A DNA stretch of 37,765 bases, from positions 1 to 37,765 of the forward strand of contig ONSW01000011.1 in assembly GCA_900320595.1 (NCBI GenBank). Direction: 5' to 3'. The first letter of the stretch is position 1; the number at the start of each line of letters is the position of its first letter. Position numbers and translations under genes: made by a program. Source of the stretch: an uncultured Eubacteriales bacterium (GTDB taxonomy: Bacteria > Bacillota > Clostridia > Oscillospirales > Oscillospiraceae). Shown in pieces: positions 17,297 to 24,797 of the stretch. The notes beneath the pieces are model-generated. The model worked only from the letters and a program-made list of their open reading frames with translations. It did no database searches and was not told the DNA's origin.

Positions 17297-18448
17297 GTGC
17301 GTTACGAAACGGCCCGCCTCGCCGACTTTTCCGTATTGCGCGGTGAGGAAAGACGAAAAGGCTTTGACAGAAGCTTTTTCACCCTTGTCCTCCTGCTGCT
17401 CCTGCTCGGGGTGATCATGGTCCTCTCGGCGAGTTTCCCGAGAGCGTATTATGATCCGGGGCATATCACGGGCGGCCGCGCCGGCTATTACTTCGTCCGG
17501 CAACTGATCTTCGCCGCGGCAGGAGTCGCTGCGATGCTGCTGTGCTCACGCTTCCCGATCGGCTTTTACAGGCGCTATGCCAAGCATTTTATGGCCTTTA
17601 CGCTTGTACTGCTTGCGCTTGTCCCGTTTATCGGTATAAAGGCCAACGGCTCGCGCCGCTGGCTTGGCGTCGGATCGCTGACCGTTCAGCCGTCAGAGCT
17701 TGCCAAGCTTGCCGTCATCCTGCTTTTCGCGGCGATGATCAGCCGGCGGAGAGGGCGGATGAAGAGCTTTCGCGAGGGGATCCTGCCCTTCGCGCTGATT
17801 CTGGCTCTCATCGTTGGGCTTCTGGTGTTGGAGCCGCATTTCTCGGCTTCGATCATCATTCTTTCACTCGGCGCGGCGATGCTCTTTCTGGGAGGAGCGC
17901 CGCTGGGGTGGTTCGCTGCGGCCTTCGGCGCGGGAGGAGCGGCGCTCGGTGTGCTGCTGGTGTTTTTTCCGTACGCTTCCGGGCGTATCACGACCTGGCG
18001 CGACCCGTTTTCTTCCTCCTCAGACGAGGGCTATCAGATCGTGCAGTCGCTCTATACGATCGGCTCGGGCGGTCTGGGCGGCGTGGGACTCGGAGCGAGC
18101 CGGCAAAAGTACCTCTATCTGCCGGAGGAGCACAACGACTTTATTTTTTCGGTCTTGTGCGAGGAGCTTGGCTTTTTAGGGTCGGTGCTCGTACTCGTTT
18201 TGTTCGCGATGCTGATCCTGCGGGGATACCGGATCGCGCTGCGCTGTGCCGATCCCTTCAGCTTCCTCGTTACGGCCGGAATCACGACGCTGCTGGCGCT
18301 TCAGGTTTTTCTGAATGTGGCGGTCGTTACGAATCTGCTGCCCTGTACAGGCATTTCGCTGCCGTTTTTCAGCTATGGCGGAACGGCGCTGATCATACAG
18401 CTTGCTGAGATGGGAATCATCCTCAGCGCCTCCAGAGAGAGTACATAA
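17297..18448 (+). CDS. ftsW: SEDS peptidoglycan glycosyltransferase, FtsW/SpoVE type
   Basis: Polytopic membrane polymerase that works with a class B PBP, most likely the one encoded 2.5 kb upstream. SEDS motifs are seen: ANGSRRWLGVGSLTVQPSELAKLA, SSDEGYQIVQSLYTIGSGGLGG, LPEEHNDFIFSVLCEELGF and the C-terminal GISLPFFSYGGT. GTG 17297 is chosen because GGGGAGG at 17282-17288 is correctly spaced from it, whereas the GTG at 17288 overlaps that site. This gives 383 residues. The position between mraY and murG is also where spoVE lies in Bacillus; ftsW and spoVE cannot be separated by sequence here. Confidence 0.9.
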   Translation: MRYETARLADFSVLRGEERRKGFDRSFFTLVLLLLLLGVIMVLSASFPRAYYDPGHITGGRAGYYFVRQLIFAAAGVAAMLLCSRFPIGFYRRYAKHFMAFTLVLLALVPFIGIKANGSRRWLGVGSLTVQPSELAKLAVILLFAAMISRRRGRMKSFREGILPFALILALIVGLLVLEPHFSASIIILSLGAAMLFLGGAPLGWFAAAFGAGGAALGVLLVFFPYASGRITTWRDPFSSSSDEGYQIVQSLYTIGSGGLGGVGLGASRQKYLYLPEEHNDFIFSVLCEELGFLGSVLVLVLFAMLILRGYRIALRCADPFSFLVTAGITTLLALQVFLNVAVVTNLLPCTGISLPFFSYGGTALIIQLAEMGIILSASREST

Positions 18449-18463
18449 AGGAGATCGGATCGA

Positions 18464-19585
18464 ATGAAATTCCTCTTTACCTGCGGCGGAACGGCCGGAC
18501 ATATCAATCCCGCGCTCGCGATCGCGGGGCGGCTTGAAGAGCTGCTCGGTGACTGCGAGATCCTCTTTATCGGTGCAAAAGGCATGATGGAGATGGAACT
18601 GGTCCCGCGGGAAGGCTATGAGGTCCGCGGGATCGACATCACGAACATCAGCCGCTCGCTGAGTCTCGAGGGCTTTGCCCACAACGTCAAAACGGTCAAA
18701 AATGTCGCGGTCTCGATCGAGCGGGCGAAGAAGATCATGAAGGAATTCCGCCCTGACGCCGTGATCGGAACGGGAGGCTATGTTTGCTATCCGGTTCTGA
18801 CGGCTGCGGCGCATCTGCATATCCCGACGCTGGTGCATGAGAGCAACGCCGTGCCGGGGCTCACGACAAAGCTCCTGGCGCGGCATGTCGACAGGATCAT
18901 GGTGGGCTTTGAAGACAGCCGCTCGGCGTATCCCGATCCCGACAAGGTCTATGCGACCGGAACGCCGGTCCGCGGCAGCTTTTCGTGCTATACGCAGGAA
19001 ACCGCGAAAAAAGAGCTCGGCATCCCGAATGACAAGCCGCTTGTCGTTTCGGTGTGGGGATCGCTCGGTGCGGCGCATATGAACGCCGTGATGTCGGATC
19101 TGATCCCGCTGATGAAGGAGCAGGCGGACTTCCGGCTGATCCACGCGGCGGGGAGCCGATATTATGACGAGGTGTGTGAAAAACTTGCCGTGAGCGCACC
19201 GGACCGCATGGCCTTCGGGGCCGATGTGCGCAAATACATCTATGACATGCCGCGCGTGATGGCGGCGGCCGATCTGATCCTGTGCCGGGCAGGCGCGTCC
19301 TCGCTGGCGGAGCTGACCTATATGGGGAAGCCGGCGATCATCGTCCCGTCTCCGAACGTGACCAATCATCACCAGGAGAAAAACGCGCGTGTCCTGGAAA
19401 AGGCGGGGGGCGCTCGCGTCCTGCTTGAAGGCGAGTTTGAAGCAGGGAGTCTGCTTGCCCTGATCCGGGATCTCCTTGCAGATGAGGAGCAGATGAAGAG
19501 TATGCGCAGTGCGATGCGCTCTCTTGCCGTCCCTGATGCCACAGACAGGATCTGTGAGGTCATCGTTGAGGCGATAAGGCATTGA
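18464..19585 (+). CDS. murG: Lipid II synthase MurG
   Basis: Transfers GlcNAc from UDP-GlcNAc to lipid I at the inner membrane face. The N-terminal G loop TCGGTAGHINPALAIA and the loop VVSVWGSLGAAHMN are characteristic, as is the C-terminal RAGASSLAELTYMGKPAIIVP donor-site motif. It has 373 residues. An AAGGAG 9 nt upstream marks the ATG at 18464. Confidence 0.95.
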   Translation: MKFLFTCGGTAGHINPALAIAGRLEELLGDCEILFIGAKGMMEMELVPREGYEVRGIDITNISRSLSLEGFAHNVKTVKNVAVSIERAKKIMKEFRPDAVIGTGGYVCYPVLTAAAHLHIPTLVHESNAVPGLTTKLLARHVDRIMVGFEDSRSAYPDPDKVYATGTPVRGSFSCYTQETAKKELGIPNDKPLVVSVWGSLGAAHMNAVMSDLIPLMKEQADFRLIHAAGSRYYDEVCEKLAVSAPDRMAFGADVRKYIYDMPRVMAAADLILCRAGASSLAELTYMGKPAIIVPSPNVTNHHQEKNARVLEKAGGARVLLEGEFEAGSLLALIRDLLADEEQMKSMRSAMRSLAVPDATDRICEVIVEAIRH

Positions 19586-19600
19586 TACAATCACAAGAAA

Positions 19601-19648
19601 AACCCTCCGGGCATAGAATGGCTTGATTTCTGTGCACGGAGGGTTTTT
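19601..19648 (+). promoter_or_regulatory. Terminator-like hairpin whose 3' arm contains the murA ribosome binding site
   Basis: Outer 9-bp perfect arms AACCCTCCG (19601-19609) and CGGAGGGTT (19637-19645), extended inward by GCATAGAA pairing with TTCTGTGC (one G-U pair), then a five-T run to 19648. The GGAGGG at 19638-19643, 8 nt before the murA ATG, is the only good ribosome binding site and is base-paired in this structure. It could be an intrinsic terminator between murG and murA, an attenuator, or a translation-inhibiting hairpin. Confidence 0.7.
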
Positions 19649-19651
19649 ATT

Positions 19652-20908
19652 ATGGATATCTGGCACGTCAGAGGCGGAAACAGACTGTTCGGAAGCTGCC
19701 GTGTGCAGGGCTCGAAAAACGCATCGCTGCCGATCCTGGCCGCGAGCGTTGCGCGTCCGGTGAGATCAAGACTGAAAAACGTCCCGCGGCTGAAGGATGT
19801 GGACGCCGCGCTGCAGATCCTTTCACATCTCGGGTGCCGTGTCGAGCGAGATGAGCATGAACTTCTGATCGATTCCTCTTCCTTCACCGGCGCGGAGATC
19901 CCCCGGGAGCTGATGGAGGAGATGCGTTCGTCCGTGATCTTTATGGGAGCGCTTCTGGCCAGATGCGGAGAGGCAAAGCTCAGCCTTCCGGGCGGCTGCC
20001 AGCTCGGCAAGCGGCCGATCGACCTCCATCTGTCGGCATTGCGTCAAATGGGCGCGGAGATAACGGAAGAGGGGAGAGACATCTTCTGCCGCGCGGAGAA
20101 GCTGCACGGCGCGGAGATAGAGCTGCGCTTTCCGAGCGTCGGCGCGACGGAAAATATCATGCTTGCCGCCTGCGCCGCGGAGGGAGAGACGACGATCCAC
20201 GGCGCGGCACGCGAGCCTGAGATCGTCAGCCTGCAGGATTATCTGCGCGGGATCGGCGTGGAGATCAGCGGGGCGGGCAGCGGCATTGTTTCGATCAAAG
20301 GAGCGGAAAGGAGAGACGAAGCGGCCTATACGATCCCGGGCGATCGCATCGTGGCCTCGACGCTTGCCTGCGCCTGTGCGGCGGCAGGCGGCAGGATCAT
20401 CCTCTCCGGCGTCGATTCGGATCATTTTTCTACCGTTCTCCACTTCCTAAATGAAGCGGGATGTGATATAATAAACTTTAATGATATCGTCGAGATCTCA
20501 TCTGACGGGAAATTGCACGCGCCGGGACATATCATCACAGCGCCGTATCCCGGCTTCCCGACGGACGCGCAGCCGATCCTCATGGCCGCGCTGCTGCGCT
20601 CGCAGGGGACGACGCACATCACCGAAACGATTTTTGAAAATCGTTTCCGGCAGGTGGGCGAGCTGAGACGACTGGGCGGCGATATCGCTGTTTCCGGAAC
20701 GGAGGCGGTGCTGCGCGGTGTAAAGAAGCTGCGCGGCGACACGCTGACCGCGCCGGATCTGCGAGGCGGTGCCGCCATGATCGTGGCGGGCCTTCATGCC
20801 GAGGGAGAGACGATCATCATCGACGCGGGACACATCGCCCGCGGATATGAAAGCTTTGACGACACGCTCTGCGCGCTTGGCGCGGACGTGTGGACCGAAC
20901 ACAAATGA
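19652..20908 (+). CDS. murA: UDP-N-acetylglucosamine 1-carboxyvinyltransferase MurA
   Basis: First committed step of peptidoglycan synthesis: transfer of enolpyruvate from PEP to UDP-GlcNAc. The N-terminal GSKNASLPILAAS motif and the active-site loop LPGGCQLGKRPIDLHL are present; the cysteine of the loop is the nucleophile targeted by fosfomycin, so the enzyme is predicted to have the sensitive form. The length is a typical 418 residues. Firmicutes usually have two MurA paralogues; this one is embedded in the dcw cluster. Translation probably depends on opening the hairpin that covers its ribosome binding site. Confidence 0.94.
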   Translation: MDIWHVRGGNRLFGSCRVQGSKNASLPILAASVARPVRSRLKNVPRLKDVDAALQILSHLGCRVERDEHELLIDSSSFTGAEIPRELMEEMRSSVIFMGALLARCGEAKLSLPGGCQLGKRPIDLHLSALRQMGAEITEEGRDIFCRAEKLHGAEIELRFPSVGATENIMLAACAAEGETTIHGAAREPEIVSLQDYLRGIGVEISGAGSGIVSIKGAERRDEAAYTIPGDRIVASTLACACAAAGGRIILSGVDSDHFSTVLHFLNEAGCDIINFNDIVEISSDGKLHAPGHIITAPYPGFPTDAQPILMAALLRSQGTTHITETIFENRFRQVGELRRLGGDIAVSGTEAVLRGVKKLRGDTLTAPDLRGGAAMIVAGLHAEGETIIIDAGHIARGYESFDDTLCALGADVWTEHK

Positions 20909-20929
20909 AAGGATAAACGGGGTTTAAAC

Positions 20930-21709
20930 ATGCCAGCTGTCAGAAACAATCAGCCGCCTTCCAGCAAGCACGGCGAATATAAAAAGCCGCGGAAACGTTC
21001 CGTGAGCGGCGCGATCCTGACCTTTGCCATCGTCGTGATCGCAACGGTCTTCCTCATGAGCGTCTTCCTTCGTATCTCGGACATCAGCGTAGTGGGCAAC
21101 GAGCACTACACGGACGAGGAGATCATCAAGGCCATCGATATTGAGCAGGGCGACAACCTGTTTTTCTTCGACCGGTTTGCCGCCATCAGCCGCGTCTTTG
21201 CCAAACTTCCCTATGTCGAAGAGGTCTCTGTTTCGCGTCAGCTTCCCGACAAGGTCGTGATCACGGTACAGGAATGCAAGGCGCTGGCCTATATCGCAGT
21301 GGGCGACGAGAACTGGACGATCGACCACAGCTGCAAGGTCCTCGGCAAAGCGACGGACAACGAGCTGGGCGATCTGATCCGCGTCGAAGGGATCGACCCC
21401 GGCACGCTGCTGATCGGCGAAAAGCTGACGACAGCAGACGGCGACGACACGGCCGTGACCTTCCTGTCTGACGTACTGTATCAGGTTCAGAACCGGGATC
21501 TTACCGGACATATCAAAAACATGGATTTTTCCGACCTGATCGGGACAAAGTTGTATTATGACACGCGCTTTACGATCATGATCGGCGGAAAGAGCGAAGT
21601 GAACCACAAATTTGCCATGCTGGAATCCGTGCTGGAGCAGCTCAAGGAGGGCGACGTCGGCGTGATCAACGTGTCTGACGGGACCAGCGCGCACTTCATT
21701 CCCCAATAA
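20930..21709 (+). CDS. divIB: Cell division protein DivIB/FtsQ
   Basis: A bitopic division protein of 259 residues. A basic, disordered N terminus (residues 1-24) is followed by one membrane helix (about 25-44, AILTFAIVVIATVFLMSVFL), then a POTRA domain starting ISDISVVGNEHYTDEEIIKA and a beta domain. It forms the FtsL-DivIC-DivIB complex that activates septal synthesis. The position between murA and ftsZ agrees. Confidence 0.9.
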   Translation: MPAVRNNQPPSSKHGEYKKPRKRSVSGAILTFAIVVIATVFLMSVFLRISDISVVGNEHYTDEEIIKAIDIEQGDNLFFFDRFAAISRVFAKLPYVEEVSVSRQLPDKVVITVQECKALAYIAVGDENWTIDHSCKVLGKATDNELGDLIRVEGIDPGTLLIGEKLTTADGDDTAVTFLSDVLYQVQNRDLTGHIKNMDFSDLIGTKLYYDTRFTIMIGGKSEVNHKFAMLESVLEQLKEGDVGVINVSDGTSAHFIPQ

Positions 21710-21758
21710 ATAAATTACAAAATGATTACAATAATTTTCACAAAAATAAAAATAGCAC

Positions 21759-21787
21759 TTGACCTTGAGAGAAATTTGTAATAAGAT
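21759..21787 (+). promoter_or_regulatory. Predicted ftsZ promoter
   Basis: TTGACC (21759-21764), 17-nt spacer, TAAGAT (21782-21787) in the AT-rich 148-nt gap before ftsZ. It indicates that ftsZ can be transcribed independently of the dcw operon. Confidence 0.65.
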
Positions 21788-21857
21788 AGCGATACAAATC
21801 CAAAATACCACTATCACATGATAATACATGGTAGGATAAATACAGGGAGGCAGCAAC

Positions 21858-23036
21858 ATGGATTTCAAAGCAGAAACCGGTCCTGAAAACGTTGTAACGT
21901 TAAAAGTCATTGGTGTCGGCGGCGCCGGCAACAATGTTGTCAACAGAATGGTCAAATCCGGCACCCAGGGTGTCGAGTTTATTGCGATCAATACCGATAA
22001 GCAGGCGCTGAGCGTTTCCAACGCCGATCAGAAGATCCAGATCGGTGAGAAGATGACGCACGGCCAGGGCGCGGGCTCCGATCCCGATGTCGGCAAGCGC
22101 TCCGCCGAAGAGAGCCGCAACGATATCGCCAAGGCTCTTGAGAATGCGGACATGGTCTTTATCACCGCCGGTATGGGCGGCGGCACCGGAACGGGCGCTG
22201 CTCCCACGGTGGCCGAGCTTGCGCGCGAAGCGGGCATCCTCACCGTCGGCGTCGTGACCAAGCCCTTCAAGTTTGAGGGAAAGCGCCGTATGGACCAGGC
22301 AAACGCCGGCATCCAGGAGCTGCTCGGCAAGGTCGACTCTCTTCTGATCATCCCGAACGACAGACTGAAGTTCGCCACCGACCAGAAGATCACGCTCGCC
22401 AACGCCTTTGAGATCGCGGACGATGTTCTGCACCAGGCTGTCACCAGCATTTCCGATCTGATCAAGAACACGGGCTTCATCAACCTTGACTTTGCGGACG
22501 TCACCTGCATCATGAAGAATGCGGGCTTCGCTCACATGGGCGTCGGACATGCCGCCGGCAAGGGCAAGGCCGAAGAGGCCGCCCGCATGGCCGTTGCGAG
22601 CCCCCTGATGGAGACCTCCATCAATGGCGCACACGGCGTTCTGATCAACATCACCGGCTCCGAGGATATGGGTCTCGACGACATCGAGTCCGCCGCCAGC
22701 CTCGTTCAGGAAGCCGCGCATCCGGATGCCAACATCATCTTCGGTGCGACCTTTGACCCGAGCATGGAAGACGAGATCCGCGTCACTGTCATTGCTACCG
22801 GCTTTGACGAGAACGCCCCGTCCTCTGCCGCAACGGCTGTGTCTGCCGCTCCGGTACGCCCGGTCGCCGTCAGAGAGAAGCCGCAGGGCCTCTTCACCGG
22901 CGCTGTTGAAAAGGCCGCTGCGCCTGTCAATCCCGCGCCCATCACGCCCGCTGCTCCCGCCCCTGCCGCCGCACCCGCGGAGGAACAGGAAGAGGATCCG
23001 TTCGACAGCATCTTCAAGATCTTCAATTCCAAATAA
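21858..23036 (+). CDS. ftsZ: Cell division GTPase FtsZ
   Basis: Tubulin-like GTPase forming the division ring. The tubulin signature [10 protein letters not shown] is present near residue 105, with [13 protein letters not shown] near the N terminus and the T7 loop NLDFADV. After a proline/alanine-rich linker (about 325-375) the protein ends [13 protein letters not shown]. The usual C-terminal peptide resembling DIPxFLR is not obvious, which matters because it normally docks FtsA or SepF, and ftsA is not in this cluster. GGGAGG 9 nt upstream marks the start. 392 residues. Confidence 0.96.
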   Translation: MDFKAETGPENVVTLKVIGVGGAGNNVVNRMVKSGTQGVEFIAINTDKQALSVSNADQKIQIGEKMTHGQGAGSDPDVGKRSAEESRNDIAKALENADMVFITAGMGGGTGTGAAPTVAELAREAGILTVGVVTKPFKFEGKRRMDQANAGIQELLGKVDSLLIIPNDRLKFATDQKITLANAFEIADDVLHQAVTSISDLIKNTGFINLDFADVTCIMKNAGFAHMGVGHAAGKGKAEEAARMAVASPLMETSINGAHGVLINITGSEDMGLDDIESAASLVQEAAHPDANIIFGATFDPSMEDEIRVTVIATGFDENAPSSAATAVSAAPVRPVAVREKPQGLFTGAVEKAAAPVNPAPITPAAPAPAAAPAEEQEEDPFDSIFKIFNSK

Positions 23037-23050
23037 AGCAGAATAAATTG

Positions 23051-23081
23051 ACCGCCGGGACGATCTGCCCCGGCGGTTTTT
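23051..23081 (+). terminator. Rho-independent terminator after ftsZ
   Basis: Perfect 9-bp stem ACCGCCGGG / CCCGGCGGT followed by a T tract. Confidence 0.9.
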
Positions 23082-23094
23082 CCGTTAGAAAGCA

Positions 23095-23119
23095 AAAGCG
23101 CGGATCAAATCCGCGCTTT
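23095..23119 (-). terminator. Terminator of the minus-strand csoR-like gene
   Basis: Perfect 11-bp stem AAAGCGCGGAT / ATCCGCGCTTT with a 3-nt loop, 4 bp past the minus-strand stop. Read on the minus strand it runs into CTTTTGCTTTC. It probably also acts as a second barrier for ftsZ transcripts. Confidence 0.8.
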
Positions 23120-23123
23120 GTTG

Positions 23124-23471
23124 TTACATGAATTTGTCGATCGCGTCATTGAGAGCCTGCAGCTGTTCACCGGCGGACTGATCGTCGGAGATGCAGTGCT
23201 CGAGATGATCCTTCAAAATGACCTTGGCGGTGCTGCCGAGAGCGGAGCGGACCGCCGCCAGCTGGACCAATACCTCGGTGCAGTCGCGTCCGTCCTCGAT
23301 CATGCGTTTGACCGATTCTAGATGCCCGATCGCACGCGAGAGCCGGTTGAGGACCGCTTTCGTCTGGGTATGGGAGTGGGTGTGGCTGTGCCCCTCGATA
23401 TGGCTTCCGTCAAGGTGATGGGCGTGTACGACGCCGTCGCCGTGATCGTGATAATAGATTTCGTCGCTCAT
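23124..23471 (-). CDS. CsoR/RcnR-family metal-sensing repressor with histidine-rich N terminus
   Basis: A 115-residue all-helical DUF156 repressor. The core reads LSRAIGHLESVKRMIEDGRDC, then LAAVRSALGSTAKVILKDHLEHC: the Cys of GRDC and the His and Cys of DHLEHC correspond to the Cys-His-Cys copper(I) site of CsoR. The first 36 residues are unusual, with about ten histidines (YYHDHGDGVVHAHHLDG, HSHTHSHT), suggesting an extra metal-binding tail. No copper ATPase or chaperone gene is adjacent, so the regulon is elsewhere. The start follows GAGGAA by 7 nt. Confidence 0.85.
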   Translation of the reverse strand: MSDEIYYHDHGDGVVHAHHLDGSHIEGHSHTHSHTQTKAVLNRLSRAIGHLESVKRMIEDGRDCTEVLVQLAAVRSALGSTAKVILKDHLEHCISDDQSAGEQLQALNDAIDKFM

Positions 23472-23500
23472 GATGGATTCCTCATTTTTGCTTTTTTGCT

Positions 23501-23529
23501 ATTCTACATCAAAAAAACAGAATACGCAA
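23501..23529 (-). promoter_or_regulatory. Predicted promoter of the csoR-like gene
   Basis: On the minus strand TTGCGT (23524-23529), 17-nt spacer with a seven-T run, TAGAAT (23501-23506). It lies just past the stop of the upstream NTPase-like gene, so the repressor can be expressed alone. Confidence 0.6.
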
Positions 23530-23533
23530 GCGG

Positions 23534-24115
23534 TCAGTGCGTGAATGTCTCGACCCATTGGTGCAGAGCCGCGATGTGACCGGCCTCGAGCTCGCCCGGA
23601 ACGTCGAGCAGCATGGTTTCGTCATCCGCTTCAAGCGCGGAGCGAAGCCTGGCCGCGAAGGCGGTACAGCGTTCGCCTAGCCCGAGAAAACCGCGCATCA
23701 GCTCTGCCTCCTCAAGCGGTCTGAGGATCCCGATGCAGGGAACGGAAGAGGAGAGAAAAGCGGCAAGCGCCTCGCGAAACTGGGGGATCACGAGCTCAAA
23801 GCCGCCGATCGAATCCAATACGGCAAAAGGATAATACGGCGCTTCCTGCAGCAGCCGAACGGCCTCCACTCGAAAGACCTCGTTATCGGTTTTAGGCGGG
23901 ACAACAGTCATATCCAGGAAACGTGCACCGATAAACCCATCAACGGCAGCGGCAGCAGTCGGAAACAGATCAAGCCCGAGCAAGGAGCCTTCTTCGCCGA
24001 CGGCCTGCTCTGTAATAAAGCCGCCCGCAGAGGCAAGGCTCTCGCCGAGTTCACGCAGGATCATCTCCCGGCAGCCGCTTGAGGAAGAACAGCAGAAGAA
24101 CAGCTTCTTATGCAT
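23534..24115 (-). CDS. THEP1-like nucleoside-triphosphatase family protein with degenerate P-loop
   Basis: A 193-residue protein that resembles the THEP1/DUF265 NTPase family in its middle part: FAVLDSIGGFELVIPQFREAL matches the family stretch around D-E-I-G-x-x-E-L. However, the N-terminal P-loop is lost: where the family has GxxGxGKT this protein reads CSSSSGCRE, with no lysine, and the Walker B pair DE is replaced by DS. It is therefore probably not a working NTPase. ATG 24115 is preferred over 24133 because GAGGTG stands 6 nt before it. Family assignment is from memory of motifs and moderately sure. Confidence 0.6.
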   Translation of the reverse strand: MHKKLFFCCSSSSGCREMILRELGESLASAGGFITEQAVGEEGSLLGLDLFPTAAAAVDGFIGARFLDMTVVPPKTDNEVFRVEAVRLLQEAPYYPFAVLDSIGGFELVIPQFREALAAFLSSSVPCIGILRPLEEAELMRGFLGLGERCTAFAARLRSALEADDETMLLDVPGELEAGHIAALHQWVETFTH

Positions 24116-24139
24116 AAGAACACCTCGTTTCATGAAGCA

Positions 24140-24168
24140 AGTATATCGTTTCCCGTGGGGAATGTAAA
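24140..24168 (-). promoter_or_regulatory. Predicted promoter of the NTPase-like gene
   Basis: On the minus strand TTTACA (24163-24168), 17-nt spacer, TATACT (24140-24145), 24 bp upstream of the start codon. Confidence 0.65.
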
Positions 24169-24302
24169 GAAGGCGAAAAAAAGCAAAGGGAGGGGAGCGG
24201 TGAAAAAACTCTTTCTTTTATGTCGGGAAAGGTGTATAGTGAGAAAGCCGTACAAAAATTTTAACTAAATCAAACAAGTATTTACCAGCCTCTTCGGGCG
24301 GT

Positions 24303-24327
24303 GAGATGAATTGTATACTTCATTCTC
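24303..24327 (+). repeat. Left-end subterminal hairpin of the IS element
   Basis: GAGATGAA (24303-24310) pairs with TTCATTCTC (24319-24327) with one bulged base. Imperfect subterminal hairpins are what the Y1 transposase recognises. Confidence 0.5.
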
Positions 24328-24375
24328 AAGTTAGTCGTTGACCCTATTTTCTACTTGCGATAAAATCAGTCGTAG

Positions 24376-24797
24376 TATGATATTTGGACTGAAAAACAAA
24401 AGAAATTGGCCTCTAATAACCATTCTGTGTTCTACCTGAATTATGCTCTTGTTCTGGTTGTCAAATTTCGCCGAAAAGTGATAGATGACACGGTCTCGCA
24501 GAGGTTACAGGAAATCTTTGAGTACATACAGCCTTCATACAATAATACTCTTTAGGGATGGAATCACAATCAAGATCATGTGCACGTGTTTTTTCAGCAC
24601 ATCCCAATTCTGAGCTCACGAAGTTTTTGAATGCATACAAGAGTGCAAGCAGTCGGCTGATCAAAAAAGAGTTTCCTGAGATCCGGCAAAAATTGTGGAA
24701 GGAATACTTTTGGAGTAGAAGATTCTGCCTGGTCAGCAACGGAGGGGCTCCAATTGAGGTGATAAAGAAGTATATAGAAAGCCAAGGAGAAAAATGA
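24376..24797 (+). pseudogene. tnpA: IS200/IS605 Y1 transposase TnpA, inactivated
   Basis: The first part, read from about 24376, encodes SNNHSVFYLNYALVLVVKFR and continues to an in-frame TAG at 24553-24555. It reads through to NHNQDHVHVF, containing the H-x-H metal motif. At a six-T run (24589-24594) the frame shifts and the rest follows in another frame: AHPNSELTKFLNAYKSASSR to GAPIEVIKKYIESQ, which carries the catalytic tyrosine. So the gene has one nonsense mutation and one single-base frameshift, and no good start codon in frame (a TAG stands at 24373-24375). All parts of the normal 140-residue protein are recognisable. Confidence 0.85.

Noticed and set aside
18176-19666. 496-codon minus-strand frame opposite murG
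   Set aside because: Shadow of murG; arginine/histidine-rich product with no recognisable domain.
24558-24797. Free-standing 79-residue protein
   Set aside because: It is the C-terminal half of TnpA; the upstream half is visible in another frame before the six-T run.
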